From Halobellus captivus (GTDB taxonomy: Archaea; Halobacteriota; Halobacteria; Halobacteriales; Haloferacaceae), in contig NZ_RDQE01000003.1 in NCBI RefSeq assembly GCF_003697845.1, positions 1 to 64,000 of the forward strand: a stretch of 64,000 nt of DNA. The letters run 5' to 3'. This document shows positions 1-6,727 of the stretch, one piece after another. Below the pieces are notes generated by a model. The model saw only the letters and a list, made by a program, of their open reading frames with translations, searched no databases and was not told the origin of the DNA. Numbering within the stretch: the first letter of the stretch is position 1; each line of letters starts with the position of its first letter. The translations under genes were made by a program, and so were the position numbers.

Positions 1-89
1 CCCATTCCGAACACGGAAGTTAAGCCCACCCGCGTACCGGGAAGTACTGGAGTGAGCGATCCTCTGGGAACCGCGGTCCGCCGCCTACC
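1..89 (+). rRNA. 5S ribosomal RNA, 3' part
   Basis: The window opens inside a 5S rRNA; about the first 35 bases lie to the left. The conserved CCGAACACGGAAG and AGTACTGGAGTG blocks of archaeal 5S rRNA are present. The end GCCGCCTACC is what would pair with a GGCGGC 5' strand, so the mature 3' end is near 88-90. It implies a 16S-23S-5S operon upstream. The end is estimated from the family fold. Confidence 0.93.
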
Positions 90-404
90 CATTCATACTT
101 CATTCGTTCGACGCCGAGATCCGTCTCTGCGTCACCCCTCGTTCGTCATCGCCGAGCCGAACGGCCGTCCATGGCTCGGGGCGCCGTAGCGTTCACGTGA
201 GCCACATTACGAGCCGGGAGGTCCGTCGGGCCCGTGTGACGACCTCGTGACGAGCGAAACCGGCCGGCGCGGTCCGTTTCGGGCTCGAACCGCTCGGATC
301 CGGTGTCGTCGCCGGTCCCTGGACGGTTCGCGGCCGTCAAGGATCTCAATATTGATTGTCTCACCAGTAAGTTTATGTAATTTCTATTTGAAGACAATAC
401 GTTC
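90..404. other. gene-free stretch after the 5S rRNA
   Basis: About 315 bases without a convincing gene. It holds the 5S trailer, then GC-rich sequence, then an AT-rich promoter from about 345 onward. I looked for the tRNA-Cys that often follows 5S in haloarchaea and saw no cloverleaf or T-arm. Confidence 0.6.
371..380 (+). promoter_or_regulatory. TATA-like box of the 405 gene
   Basis: GTTTATGTAA lies in an AT-rich pocket (345-404) about 29 bases before the ATG at 405. This is the spacing of a haloarchaeal leaderless promoter and supports that start codon. Confidence 0.55.
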
Positions 405-1292
405 ATGACCGTCCCGAAGACACACGAGGCCACCGTGACGGTTCGGGTCGATTCCGCCGGACCGCCATCCGTTCGGGACGGGGGAACGGGTCGACCCGTC
501 GTCTCGATCCTGTTCGAAACGGACCTCGAGACGTGGAGACGCACGTGGAGCGAGCGGGCGGGGGAGCCGCCGCGGCGCGAGGCCGTCGTCGTCGCGAGCG
601 ATCACTCCCGTGGTGCGGCCGCGACGGCGACTACGCAAGTCCTTCCCGAACGGAAGGTCGCGTATACGGTTCTGGGATCGGACGCGGGTACCGATCGAGT
701 TCTCGAGACGGTCTCCGGCATGCTCACGGAGTTCGACGGATCCGAGCCACGAGTGATACTCGACGATCTCGCGTCGTTCGCGGTCACACGCGGGGCCGGT
801 GACGCCGCCGACGCGGTCGAACGGATCGCGACGGAGACCGCCGCGGTCAACGGGTCCGTCACGATCGGGTGGTCGCTCTCTGCCGAGTCGGCGGCCGCAA
901 TGTCGACGGTTCTCGGCCGTGCCGACTCGATAGAGGGGGTCGACCCGGAACCGATGGCGGCGATCGGACGACTTCAACGCGAGGACCCGACCACGTTCGG
1001 GTACACGCGACGGTATTGGCCCGAAGCGCAGCGCGGAATCGAGTGCTGCTCTCGGAACTACCCGCAGTCGAAGCAGGTACACGCCGTCCTTTCGAACCCC
1101 GAGACGACGCCGCGGACGCTCGGTGCGACGCTATCCGGGCTCGTCTCGTTGGAGGTTCTCGATACCTGGACGGACACGGTCGGATCGACCCGATACGACC
1201 TCACGGCGTACGATCCGTCCCGGATGGCGGCGATCGGTGCCGCGTTCGCGACGACATGTGACGACGGTTCGGAGCACGCTCTCGAGGAGTGA
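405..1292 (+). CDS. conserved haloarchaeal hypothetical protein, RecA-like/winged-helix type
   Basis: 295 residues with no function I can name. Residues about 30-170 alternate short beta strands and helices (VVVAS, VAYTVLGSD, RVILDD, VTIGWSLS), as in a RecA-like fold without a P-loop. Residues about 185-290 look like a small winged-helix domain. Many haloarchaea carry such two-part proteins, thought to be regulatory or signalling. No signal peptide or membrane segment is visible. The leaderless TATA box at 371-380 supports the start. It stands alone, followed by a convergent small gene. The coding call is firm; the fold is inference. Confidence 0.75.
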   Translation: MTVPKTHEATVTVRVDSAGPPSVRDGGTGRPVVSILFETDLETWRRTWSERAGEPPRREAVVVASDHSRGAAATATTQVLPERKVAYTVLGSDAGTDRVLETVSGMLTEFDGSEPRVILDDLASFAVTRGAGDAADAVERIATETAAVNGSVTIGWSLSAESAAAMSTVLGRADSIEGVDPEPMAAIGRLQREDPTTFGYTRRYWPEAQRGIECCSRNYPQSKQVHAVLSNPETTPRTLGATLSGLVSLEVLDTWTDTVGSTRYDLTAYDPSRMAAIGAAFATTCDDGSEHALEE

Positions 1293-1304
1293 CGCCGGCG
1301 ACGA

Positions 1305-1625
1305 TCACGCCCGATCGTCGCCTCGACCTCCGGGAACCGTCAGGTCGTGGTCGACGACCGTTCCGTCGGGATCGAGCGTGACCGTTCCGAGCCGCACCGT
1401 GTCCCTGGTGTCGAACTCGGTGGCGATCGTCTCGAGGACCGACCGTCTGTCGAGCCGCTCCCAGACGACCTCCGCCACGAGCGATTGGAACGCCTCCGGA
1501 TCGGTCCATCCCGAGGCGATGTCCGTCGGTACGTGGACGAGGAATCGCAGTTCCTCCTCGGTGACGCGTACGCCGACCCCGAAGGTGTCCGAACACATGT
1601 CGTTCCGTTCGGTTCCGGGACTCAA
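1305..1625 (-). CDS. small conserved hypothetical protein
   Basis: 106 acidic residues; family not recognised. It has a regular alpha/beta pattern (VRVTEEELRFLVHVP, then a helix with VAEVVWERL, then LGTVTLDPDGTVV) and no membrane segment or Cys motif. A later start at residue 10 (MCSDTF) is possible, because the first nine residues are not protein-like. It converges on the 405-1292 gene with only 12 bases between the stops and lies head-to-head with the EamA gene. Confidence 0.6.
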   Translation of the reverse strand: MSPGTERNDMCSDTFGVGVRVTEEELRFLVHVPTDIASGWTDPEAFQSLVAEVVWERLDRRSVLETIATEFDTRDTVRLGTVTLDPDGTVVDHDLTVPGGRGDDRA

Positions 1626-1677
1626 ACCTCCGTCGACCTCCCGAAAACGGTAACCGGGCTCGCCGGAAAGCGGTCGT

Positions 1678-2571
1678 GTGGATTCGAGCAGGAACGTTCC
1701 ACGCGTGTCGCCGCAGGCGGGGCTCGTTACCGCGGTCCTCGCGGTGAGTACGGGGGCGATCCTCGTCCGGTGGAGCGACGCGCCGAGCTCCGTCGCCGCC
1801 TTCTACCGCGTGCTCTTCACCACGCTGCCGCTGCTTCCGGTCGCCGCGTGGCGGTATCGCGAGCAGTTCGCCCGGATCGACCGGCGTGACCTCGGATTCG
1901 CGGCGCTGTCGGGGATCGCGCTGGCGGTACACTTCGCCTCGTGGTTCGAGAGCCTCGAGTGGACGAGCGTCGCCGCGAGCGTCACGCTCGTCCAGGCACA
2001 GCCGGTGTTCGTCGCGCTCGGTGCGTGGCTCCTGCTCCGCGAGCGAGTGACCCGGCGGATCGCCGTCGGGATCGCGATCGCGGTCGCCGGGATCGTGGCC
2101 ATGTCGCTCGGGGACTTCCTCGGCGGGGTGCTCGTCGGGCCGGCACCGCTTTACGGCAACGCGCTGGCGCTCTTCGGGGCCGTGACCGCCGCCGGCTACG
2201 TCCTCGCCGGCCGGTCGCTGCGACAGCGACTCGCGTTGGTCCCGTACGTGGTCGTCGTCTACGGGGTCTGTACGGTGTCGTTGCTCGTGCTCGTGCTCCT
2301 GCAGGGACATCCGCTCTCCGGATACCCTCCGCGTGAATGGGCGGTCTTTCTCGGCTTGGCGATCGGGCCGGGCCTGTTCGGACACACCGTCATCAACTGG
2401 GTTCTCGGGTACCTCGAGTCGAGCGTCGTCTCGGTGTCGCTGCTCGGCGAACCGGTCGGGGCGACGATCCTCGCGTTGGTGCTTCTGGGGGAGGCGCCGA
2501 CCCGCTTCACGGTCGTCGGCGGCGTGGTCGTCCTCTCGGGGATCTACCTCACGATGACGGGGTCACGGTGA
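1678..2571 (+). CDS. EamA/DMT family transporter
   Basis: 297 residues forming about ten membrane helices in two similar five-helix halves, the EamA repeat layout of drug/metabolite exporters (RhaT/YdcZ superfamily). Characteristic stretches are the first helix with ILVRWSDAP, the FASWFESLEWTSVA segment and the closing EAPTRFTVVGG-VVVLSGIYL helix. Proteins of this class export small metabolites or amino acids; substrate unknown. The GTG at 1678 is the first in-frame start giving a short cytosolic N terminus; the next gene is convergent. Confidence 0.85.
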   Translation: MDSSRNVPRVSPQAGLVTAVLAVSTGAILVRWSDAPSSVAAFYRVLFTTLPLLPVAAWRYREQFARIDRRDLGFAALSGIALAVHFASWFESLEWTSVAASVTLVQAQPVFVALGAWLLLRERVTRRIAVGIAIAVAGIVAMSLGDFLGGVLVGPAPLYGNALALFGAVTAAGYVLAGRSLRQRLALVPYVVVVYGVCTVSLLVLVLLQGHPLSGYPPREWAVFLGLAIGPGLFGHTVINWVLGYLESSVVSVSLLGEPVGATILALVLLGEAPTRFTVVGGVVVLSGIYLTMTGSR

Positions 2572-2610
2572 TCCGGTTATCGAGCGGTTCCTCGTAGTCT
2601 CTGGCCCACG

Positions 2611-2661
2611 GCCCCTATCCCATGATCACGGCTCCTACCCCACGATCACGGTCCCGATCAC
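2611..2661. repeat. two to three tandem copies of a ~20-base unit
   Basis: A unit near CCCCTATCCCATGATCACGG occurs twice back-to-back (2611-2629 and 2630-2648), followed by a third partial copy ending CCGATCAC at 2661. It sits just past the stop codon of the minus-strand SRPBCC gene and after the EamA stop. It may be replication slippage or part of a transcription end; function unknown. Confidence 0.6.
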
Positions 2662-2670
2662 TCCTGCCGG

Positions 2671-3171
2671 TCACTCCGCCTCGAAGCGCTCGGCGGTTCG
2701 ACGGTGTCGGTCCCGAAACATCCCCTCGAAGCCGACCTTCGCGAACGTCCCCGCGGCGTCGCCGAGCGCGCCGAACGGGAGCCGATACTCGACGGTGTCG
2801 ACGAGGACCGTTTCGTCCCCGTCGGCGTAGAACGCGTGGGTGTGCTCCCAGGTCCGGAACGGGCCGTCGACCATGTCGTCGACGAAGTACGCGCTTCCCT
2901 CCGCGGGTGCGTTTCCGTCGGGCTCGCGTTCCACGATCCGCGAGATCCACCGTTGGCGAGGGACGACGCCGAACGGCCGGATCGACATCCGGATCCGTGA
3001 TCCCGTGGTCAACACGTCGGGGTCGCGCTCGCCGTCCGGTCCCTCGACCGCTTCGATCCGCATGTTCATCCACTCGGGCGTCAACTCGAGGAGTCCGTCG
3101 ACCGTCGAGTGGAACGCCCATACACGATCGATGGGGGCGGCTATCCGGGTTCTCCGACGGTACGTCGCCAT
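2671..3171 (-). CDS. SRPBCC (START/Bet v1-like) family protein
   Basis: 166 residues beginning MATYRRRTRIAAPIDRVWAF, the standard opening of SRPBCC proteins (strand, then 'ap.e.VWa' helix), which form a hydrophobic cavity for a lipid-like ligand. Middle strands (SRIRMSIRPFG, RWISRIVEREP, FRTWEHTHAFYA, VLVDTVEYRLP) and the long C-terminal helix fit the roughly 150-residue family. The frame runs open far upstream, but that part is low-complexity Arg-rich and I reject it. It diverges from the DNA glycosylase gene at 3342. Ligand unknown. Confidence 0.8.
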   Translation of the reverse strand: MATYRRRTRIAAPIDRVWAFHSTVDGLLELTPEWMNMRIEAVEGPDGERDPDVLTTGSRIRMSIRPFGVVPRQRWISRIVEREPDGNAPAEGSAYFVDDMVDGPFRTWEHTHAFYADGDETVLVDTVEYRLPFGALGDAAGTFAKVGFEGMFRDRHRRTAERFEAE

Positions 3172-3341
3172 ACCGAAGCTTCGGCGTCGACGGGGAAAAG
3201 TCCCCTCGCCGTCGTAGCCGGCCGTCCGGGTATCCGGGCGTCCGTGTGTTCGGGCGTCGGAGCGTGGACGTTCGGTCCTCCGAGTCGCTGACGACGTGGG
3301 TACCGAAACCCGGATACGCTCGCGTCGCCTCCACGGATCCG

Positions 3342-4268
3342 ATGGAACGAGGAGCGATCGACGTCGCCGACCTCTCGGGTCCATTCGATCTCCAAGCGAC
3401 CGTCGAGAGCGGACAGAGCTACCTGTGGAACCGCGCCGACGGTCGGACCTACGAGGAACTCCACGCACACGGCGGTGACGAGTGGTACGAGACCGTCGTC
3501 GCCCCGATCCCGGGCGTCTCCGACGACCGGGTTCCCCTGCGGGTTCGACAGGTCGGCGGCGTTCGTGACGGGACGATCGAGTGGGAGGCGTCGACGGACG
3601 CGGTGCCGCTTCTCACCCACCTGCTCCGGCTCGACGACGACCTCGACGCGATCCGCGGCTCGATGCCGAACCTTTCCCTGTTGGAGAGGGCTTACGACCG
3701 GTACGAGGGCATGCGTCTGGTTCGGGATCCGGCCTTCCCCTGTCTCGTCTCGTTCATCTGCTCGGCACAGATGCGCGTCGCCCGGATCCACGGGATGCAG
3801 CGCAGGCTCAGGGAGAGCTACGGGGACGTGATCGAACTCGACGGGGAGACGTATCACGCGTTCCCGACGCCGGCACAACTCGCGGATCGGAACGAGTCAG
3901 AGCTTCGGGACCTCTCGCTCGGGTACCGAGCGCCCTACGTCCGACGGACCGCGGAGATGGTCGCCTCCGGGGAGGCGGACCCCCGGGAGGCGGCCGATGT
4001 CCCGTACGAGGAGGCGCGGAAGTCGCTGACGCGTTTCGTCGGGGTCGGCGACAAGGTCGCGGACTGCGTCGCGCTGTTCTCGCTGGGCTTTCTCGAGGCG
4101 GTCCCGCTCGACACGTGGATCAACACGACCATCGAGGAGTACTATCCCGACTGTGACCGGGGATCGTACGCGGAGACGTCCCGTGCCGTTCGCGACCGGT
4201 TCGGCGGAGAGTACGCCGGATACGCCCAGACGTACGTCTTTTATCACCTCCGCGCCGGCGGGGAGTGA
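3342..4268 (+). CDS. Ogg1-like DNA glycosylase (HhH-GPD)
   Basis: 308 residues. Base-excision repair enzyme expected to remove oxidised purines such as 8-oxoguanine and to cut the abasic site. The N-terminal 100 residues match the Ogg N domain (FDLQATVESGQSYLWN). The catalytic core has the helix-hairpin-helix FVGVGDKVADC with the Lys (about K238) equal to human Ogg1 Lys249, and PLDTWI with the Asp (about D257) equal to Ogg1 Asp268. FICSAQMRVARI lies where Ogg proteins have 'iCSsnN'. No Fe-S Cys cluster is present, unlike Nth/MutY. I chose the ATG at 3342; the frame is open upstream but not protein-like. Confidence 0.88.
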   Translation: MERGAIDVADLSGPFDLQATVESGQSYLWNRADGRTYEELHAHGGDEWYETVVAPIPGVSDDRVPLRVRQVGGVRDGTIEWEASTDAVPLLTHLLRLDDDLDAIRGSMPNLSLLERAYDRYEGMRLVRDPAFPCLVSFICSAQMRVARIHGMQRRLRESYGDVIELDGETYHAFPTPAQLADRNESELRDLSLGYRAPYVRRTAEMVASGEADPREAADVPYEEARKSLTRFVGVGDKVADCVALFSLGFLEAVPLDTWINTTIEEYYPDCDRGSYAETSRAVRDRFGGEYAGYAQTYVFYHLRAGGE

Positions 4269-4314
4269 CCCCGGCCGAAGCTTCATACTCGTTCGCACGG
4301 TACGTCTTCACGTG

Positions 4315-4737
4315 ATGGACTGTCGAGTCGTCGTGGAGGCCGCCGTTCCCGTTTACGACGTGGAGACTACCGACGAGGCGGTCCGGATCGCGATCTCGAA
4401 GACGGGCGAGATGTTGAATCCCGACCTCAACTACGTGGAGATCGAGATGGGGAGCCGTACCTCGCCGACGGGAGAGGAGCTCCCGCCGGCGTTCGTCGCC
4501 GCCGACGAGGCGCTCGTCGCGCTCGAGCTCCGGATGGACGTGTTCAACGTCGAGCGCGCCGAACACGCGAGGCGGATCGCTCGAAAGGAGATCGGACAGC
4601 GGCTCCGGAAGGTCCCGCTCAAGGTCCTCTCGGTCGAGGAGATGGATGCGGAGGAGATGGACGCGGAGGAGGCGAACGACGAAGGCGTGGACGAAGAGGA
4701 GACGGGATCGTCCCCGACGACCGACGAGGACGACTGA
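4315..4737 (+). CDS. UPF0212 (DUF555) family protein
   Basis: 140 residues. The N-terminal 110 residues match the archaeal UPF0212 family (MDCRVVVEAAVPVYDVET, AVRIAISKTGEMLNPDLNYV); its function is unknown. The C-terminal 30 residues are a halophile-type acidic tail with the repeated EEMDAEEMDAEEA. The Cys near residue 3 and the length before the tail fit the family. It follows the glycosylase by 46 bases, so the two may be co-transcribed. Confidence 0.85.
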   Translation: MDCRVVVEAAVPVYDVETTDEAVRIAISKTGEMLNPDLNYVEIEMGSRTSPTGEELPPAFVAADEALVALELRMDVFNVERAEHARRIARKEIGQRLRKVPLKVLSVEEMDAEEMDAEEANDEGVDEEETGSSPTTDEDD

Positions 4738-4806
4738 CGGACCCCGATCGCCGGACGTGGTGGCCACTCGGGGCGTAACGAACGGCGGTAGGCTACTCGA
4801 CGAGTC

Positions 4807-5040
4807 TCAGTCCGCGGTCGGGGCCAGCGGCTCCGACTCTGCCTCCTCCATCGTCTCCGTGATCCCTTCGGTCAGTTTGAAAACAGCCGCCTTGTGGTCC
4901 GTCTTCGATTTGTGTATCGATGTCGGCTTGACGCCGAGTTCTTCATACGCGTCGAGGTCGAGGTCGTCGTCCCAGAACTCGCACTGTTTTCGTACCTCGG
5001 CCAGGAGGCCGTGAAGGTGGATGAGCTCCTGTTTCTTCAT
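4807..5040 (-). CDS. UPF0058 family protein
   Basis: 77 residues. MKKQELIHLHGLLAEV is the hallmark opening of archaeal UPF0058, a small helical family of unknown role. It is probably read alone from a leaderless promoter: a TTATATTA box on the minus strand sits about 30 bases before the start. Confidence 0.88.
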   Translation of the reverse strand: MKKQELIHLHGLLAEVRKQCEFWDDDLDLDAYEELGVKPTSIHKSKTDHKAAVFKLTEGITETMEEAESEPLAPTAD

Positions 5041-5067
5041 GAGTAACCGTCCTTTGCTACCGGAGGC

Positions 5068-5075
5068 TTATATTA
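5068..5075 (-). promoter_or_regulatory. TATA-like box of the UPF0058 gene
   Basis: TAATATAA on the minus strand, centred about 31 bases before the start at 5040. A second AT box (TATATA, 5108-5113) flanked by an inverted copy of GGAGGC lies 40 bases further, so this 92-base gap has a two-sided look. Confidence 0.5.
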
Positions 5076-5132
5076 CTATCCTGAGTCTAGTTACCACACC
5101 GCCCGTCTATATAGGCCTCCTAACCTCGAACG

Positions 5133-5312
5133 TCACTGGAACTGTCGAACGGCCTGGAGGTCCCGTTCGGTTCGCATGAACTCCGTGAGTCGTCGAGTCG
5201 CGTGACAACTGGAGCAGCTGAAGTTCGTGCGCAGCCCGGGCAACTGGGCCGGGTTTTCCTGCCACTCCTTGGCACACTCCGGACACACCAGCCTGACGAA
5301 CGCTTCGACCAT
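5133..5312 (-). CDS. small zinc-ribbon protein
   Basis: 59 residues starting MVEAFVRLVCPECAKEWQ. Two CxxC pairs (CPEC and CSSC, about 24 residues apart) make a treble-clef/zinc-ribbon fold, so a structural zinc ion is expected. Conserved in haloarchaea without known function; neighbours (tfb, UPF0058) suggest a nucleic-acid or transcription role, but that is a guess. The start is set by the MVEAF Met and by a GTTTTTAAT box 27 bases upstream (leaderless). Confidence 0.78.
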   Translation of the reverse strand: MVEAFVRLVCPECAKEWQENPAQLPGLRTNFSCSSCHATRRLTEFMRTERDLQAVRQFQ

Positions 5313-5334
5313 GTGACCACGTACACCCCGTCGG

Positions 5335-5343
5335 ATTAAAAAC
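5335..5343 (-). promoter_or_regulatory. TATA-like box of the zinc-ribbon gene
   Basis: GTTTTTAAT on the minus strand, about 27 bases before the start at 5312; fits a leaderless transcript. Confidence 0.5.
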
Positions 5344-5430
5344 GTACGTGACGCGGTCACGTTTCACACGGAAATCCCAGCTGACGGGACGTTTGTTCGC
5401 CGGGGCGGTCCTCTTCGCCCGTCGTCCGCC

Positions 5431-5460
5431 CCGATCGCTCCCGATCGCTCCCGATCGCTA
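5431..5460. repeat. three tandem 10-base repeats at the tfb stop
   Basis: CCGATCGCTC is repeated three times in a row (last copy ends CTA). The last unit contains the tfb stop codon (5458-5460), so the repeat makes the stop and the start of the 3' tail. Each unit contains the palindrome CGATCG. Confidence 0.8.
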
Positions 5461-6459
5461 CGCGGTCAGGTGGTCGCTGGCCTCGAGCAGCTCCTTGTAT
5501 CGGTTCCGGATGGTGACCTCGGAGATGTCGGCGACCTCGCTCACCTGGCTCTGGGTCACCTTTCGGTTCGACAGGAGGGCGGCGGCGTAGACGGCCGACG
5601 CTGCGAGCCCGACCGGCGACTTGCCGCTCGTGATCCCCTCGTCCTTCGCGCTCTTCAGGAGCTCCCGCGCGAGCCGCTCGACCTCATCGGGGAGGTCGAG
5701 CCGCGAGACGAAGCGTGGCACGTAGCTCTCGGGGTCGGCCGGCTGTACCTCCAGCCCGAGCTCGCGGACGACGTAGCGGTACGTCCGCGTGAGTTCCATC
5801 TTGTCGACGCGCGAGACCGCGGTGAACTCGTCGAGGCTCCGCGGGTTGCCCACCTGTCGGGCGGCCGCGTACAGCGCCGCGGTCGCGACGCCCTCGATGG
5901 ATCGCCCGGGGAGGAGGTTCTCGCTCAGCGCGCGGCGGTAGATGACGGAGGCGGTCTCGCGGACGTTGTCCGGGAGCCCGAGCGCCGAGGCCATCCGGTC
6001 GATCTCGCCGAGCGCCTGCTTGAGGTTCCGCTCCTTCGAGTTCCGGGTGCGGAACCGCTCGTTCCAGGTGCGGAGCCGCTGCATCTGCTGACGCTGTCGA
6101 CTCGAAAGCGACTTCCCGTATCCGTCGCGGTCCTGCCAGCCGATGTTGGTCGACAGGCCCTTGTCGTGCATCATGTTCGTCGTGGGTGCGCCCACCCGGG
6201 ACTTGCTGTCCCGCTCCGCCGAGTCGAACGCGCGCCATTCCGGCCCGCGATCCACCGAATCCTCCTCGACGACGAGTCCACAGTCCTCACACACCGTCTC
6301 GCCGTGCTCGGTGTCAGTCACGAGACGGCCCGTACACTCCGGACAGCTCGTCACTCGACTGTTCTCCGATTCCTCGGTCTCCTCGCCGGTTCGCTCTGAA
6401 GCTCCGGCTCGATCGACCGCCTCGTCCCGCTCGTAGCTTCGAATTCGTGTCTCTGTCAT
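5458..6459 (-). CDS. tfb: transcription initiation factor TFB (TFIIB), first copy
   Basis: 333 residues. TFB joins TBP at the promoter and recruits RNA polymerase. The zinc ribbon is C39PEC42 and C57EDC60; the B-reader/linker region follows with GLSTNIGWQDRDGYGKSL; then come two cyclin-like repeats (about 130-220 and 230-325) ending in a helix-turn-helix (SQVSEVADISEVTIRNRYKE) that reads the BRE. An acidic N-terminal extension of about 37 residues differs from the second copy. AT-rich TATA at 6540-6549, about 80 bases upstream, predicts a leader of roughly 55 bases, so this gene is not leaderless. Confidence 0.96.
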   Translation of the reverse strand: MTETRIRSYERDEAVDRAGASERTGEETEESENSRVTSCPECTGRLVTDTEHGETVCEDCGLVVEEDSVDRGPEWRAFDSAERDSKSRVGAPTTNMMHDKGLSTNIGWQDRDGYGKSLSSRQRQQMQRLRTWNERFRTRNSKERNLKQALGEIDRMASALGLPDNVRETASVIYRRALSENLLPGRSIEGVATAALYAAARQVGNPRSLDEFTAVSRVDKMELTRTYRYVVRELGLEVQPADPESYVPRFVSRLDLPDEVERLARELLKSAKDEGITSGKSPVGLAASAVYAAALLSNRKVTQSQVSEVADISEVTIRNRYKELLEASDHLTA

Positions 6460-6539
6460 GGGGTGTTCTCCGATCGAACTCCCGACGAAAATGCGAGGGC
6501 CGGGTGTGCCCGATTCGTTAACTAACAGTAAGTGACTAG

Positions 6540-6549
6540 AATATATAAA
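6540..6549 (-). promoter_or_regulatory. TATA box of tfb (first copy)
   Basis: GTTTATATAT on the minus strand within an AT-rich run (6528-6560). With start of transcription about 25 bases downstream, the mRNA would have a 50-60 base leader, similar in length to that of the second tfb gene. Confidence 0.6.
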
Positions 6550-6727
6550 CTTATCGCTACTAGAGCCATCGATGAATCCGATAGATCGTGAGGAAACGGC
6601 CGTTTGAGGCCGTTTATCCGAACCGACTATCGTCCGCGAACCAACCGTGTCATTCGGTATCGTGCGTTCCGAAGTATAAAAAGAGAGTAGTCGAGGCGAC
6701 TCGCGTCTCGAGCGTTCCCAGCCGGGG

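Noticed and set aside
2622..3341. N-terminal extension of the DNA glycosylase
   Set aside because: Frame is open but Arg/Ser-rich and covers the SRPBCC gene on the other strand; the family N domain begins at MERGAIDV.
5431..5460. Possible CRISPR array or attachment site from short tandem repeats here and at 9771, 30832 and 58769
   Set aside because: Units are 9-20 bases with no unique spacers, no cas genes, no integrase and no tRNA target.
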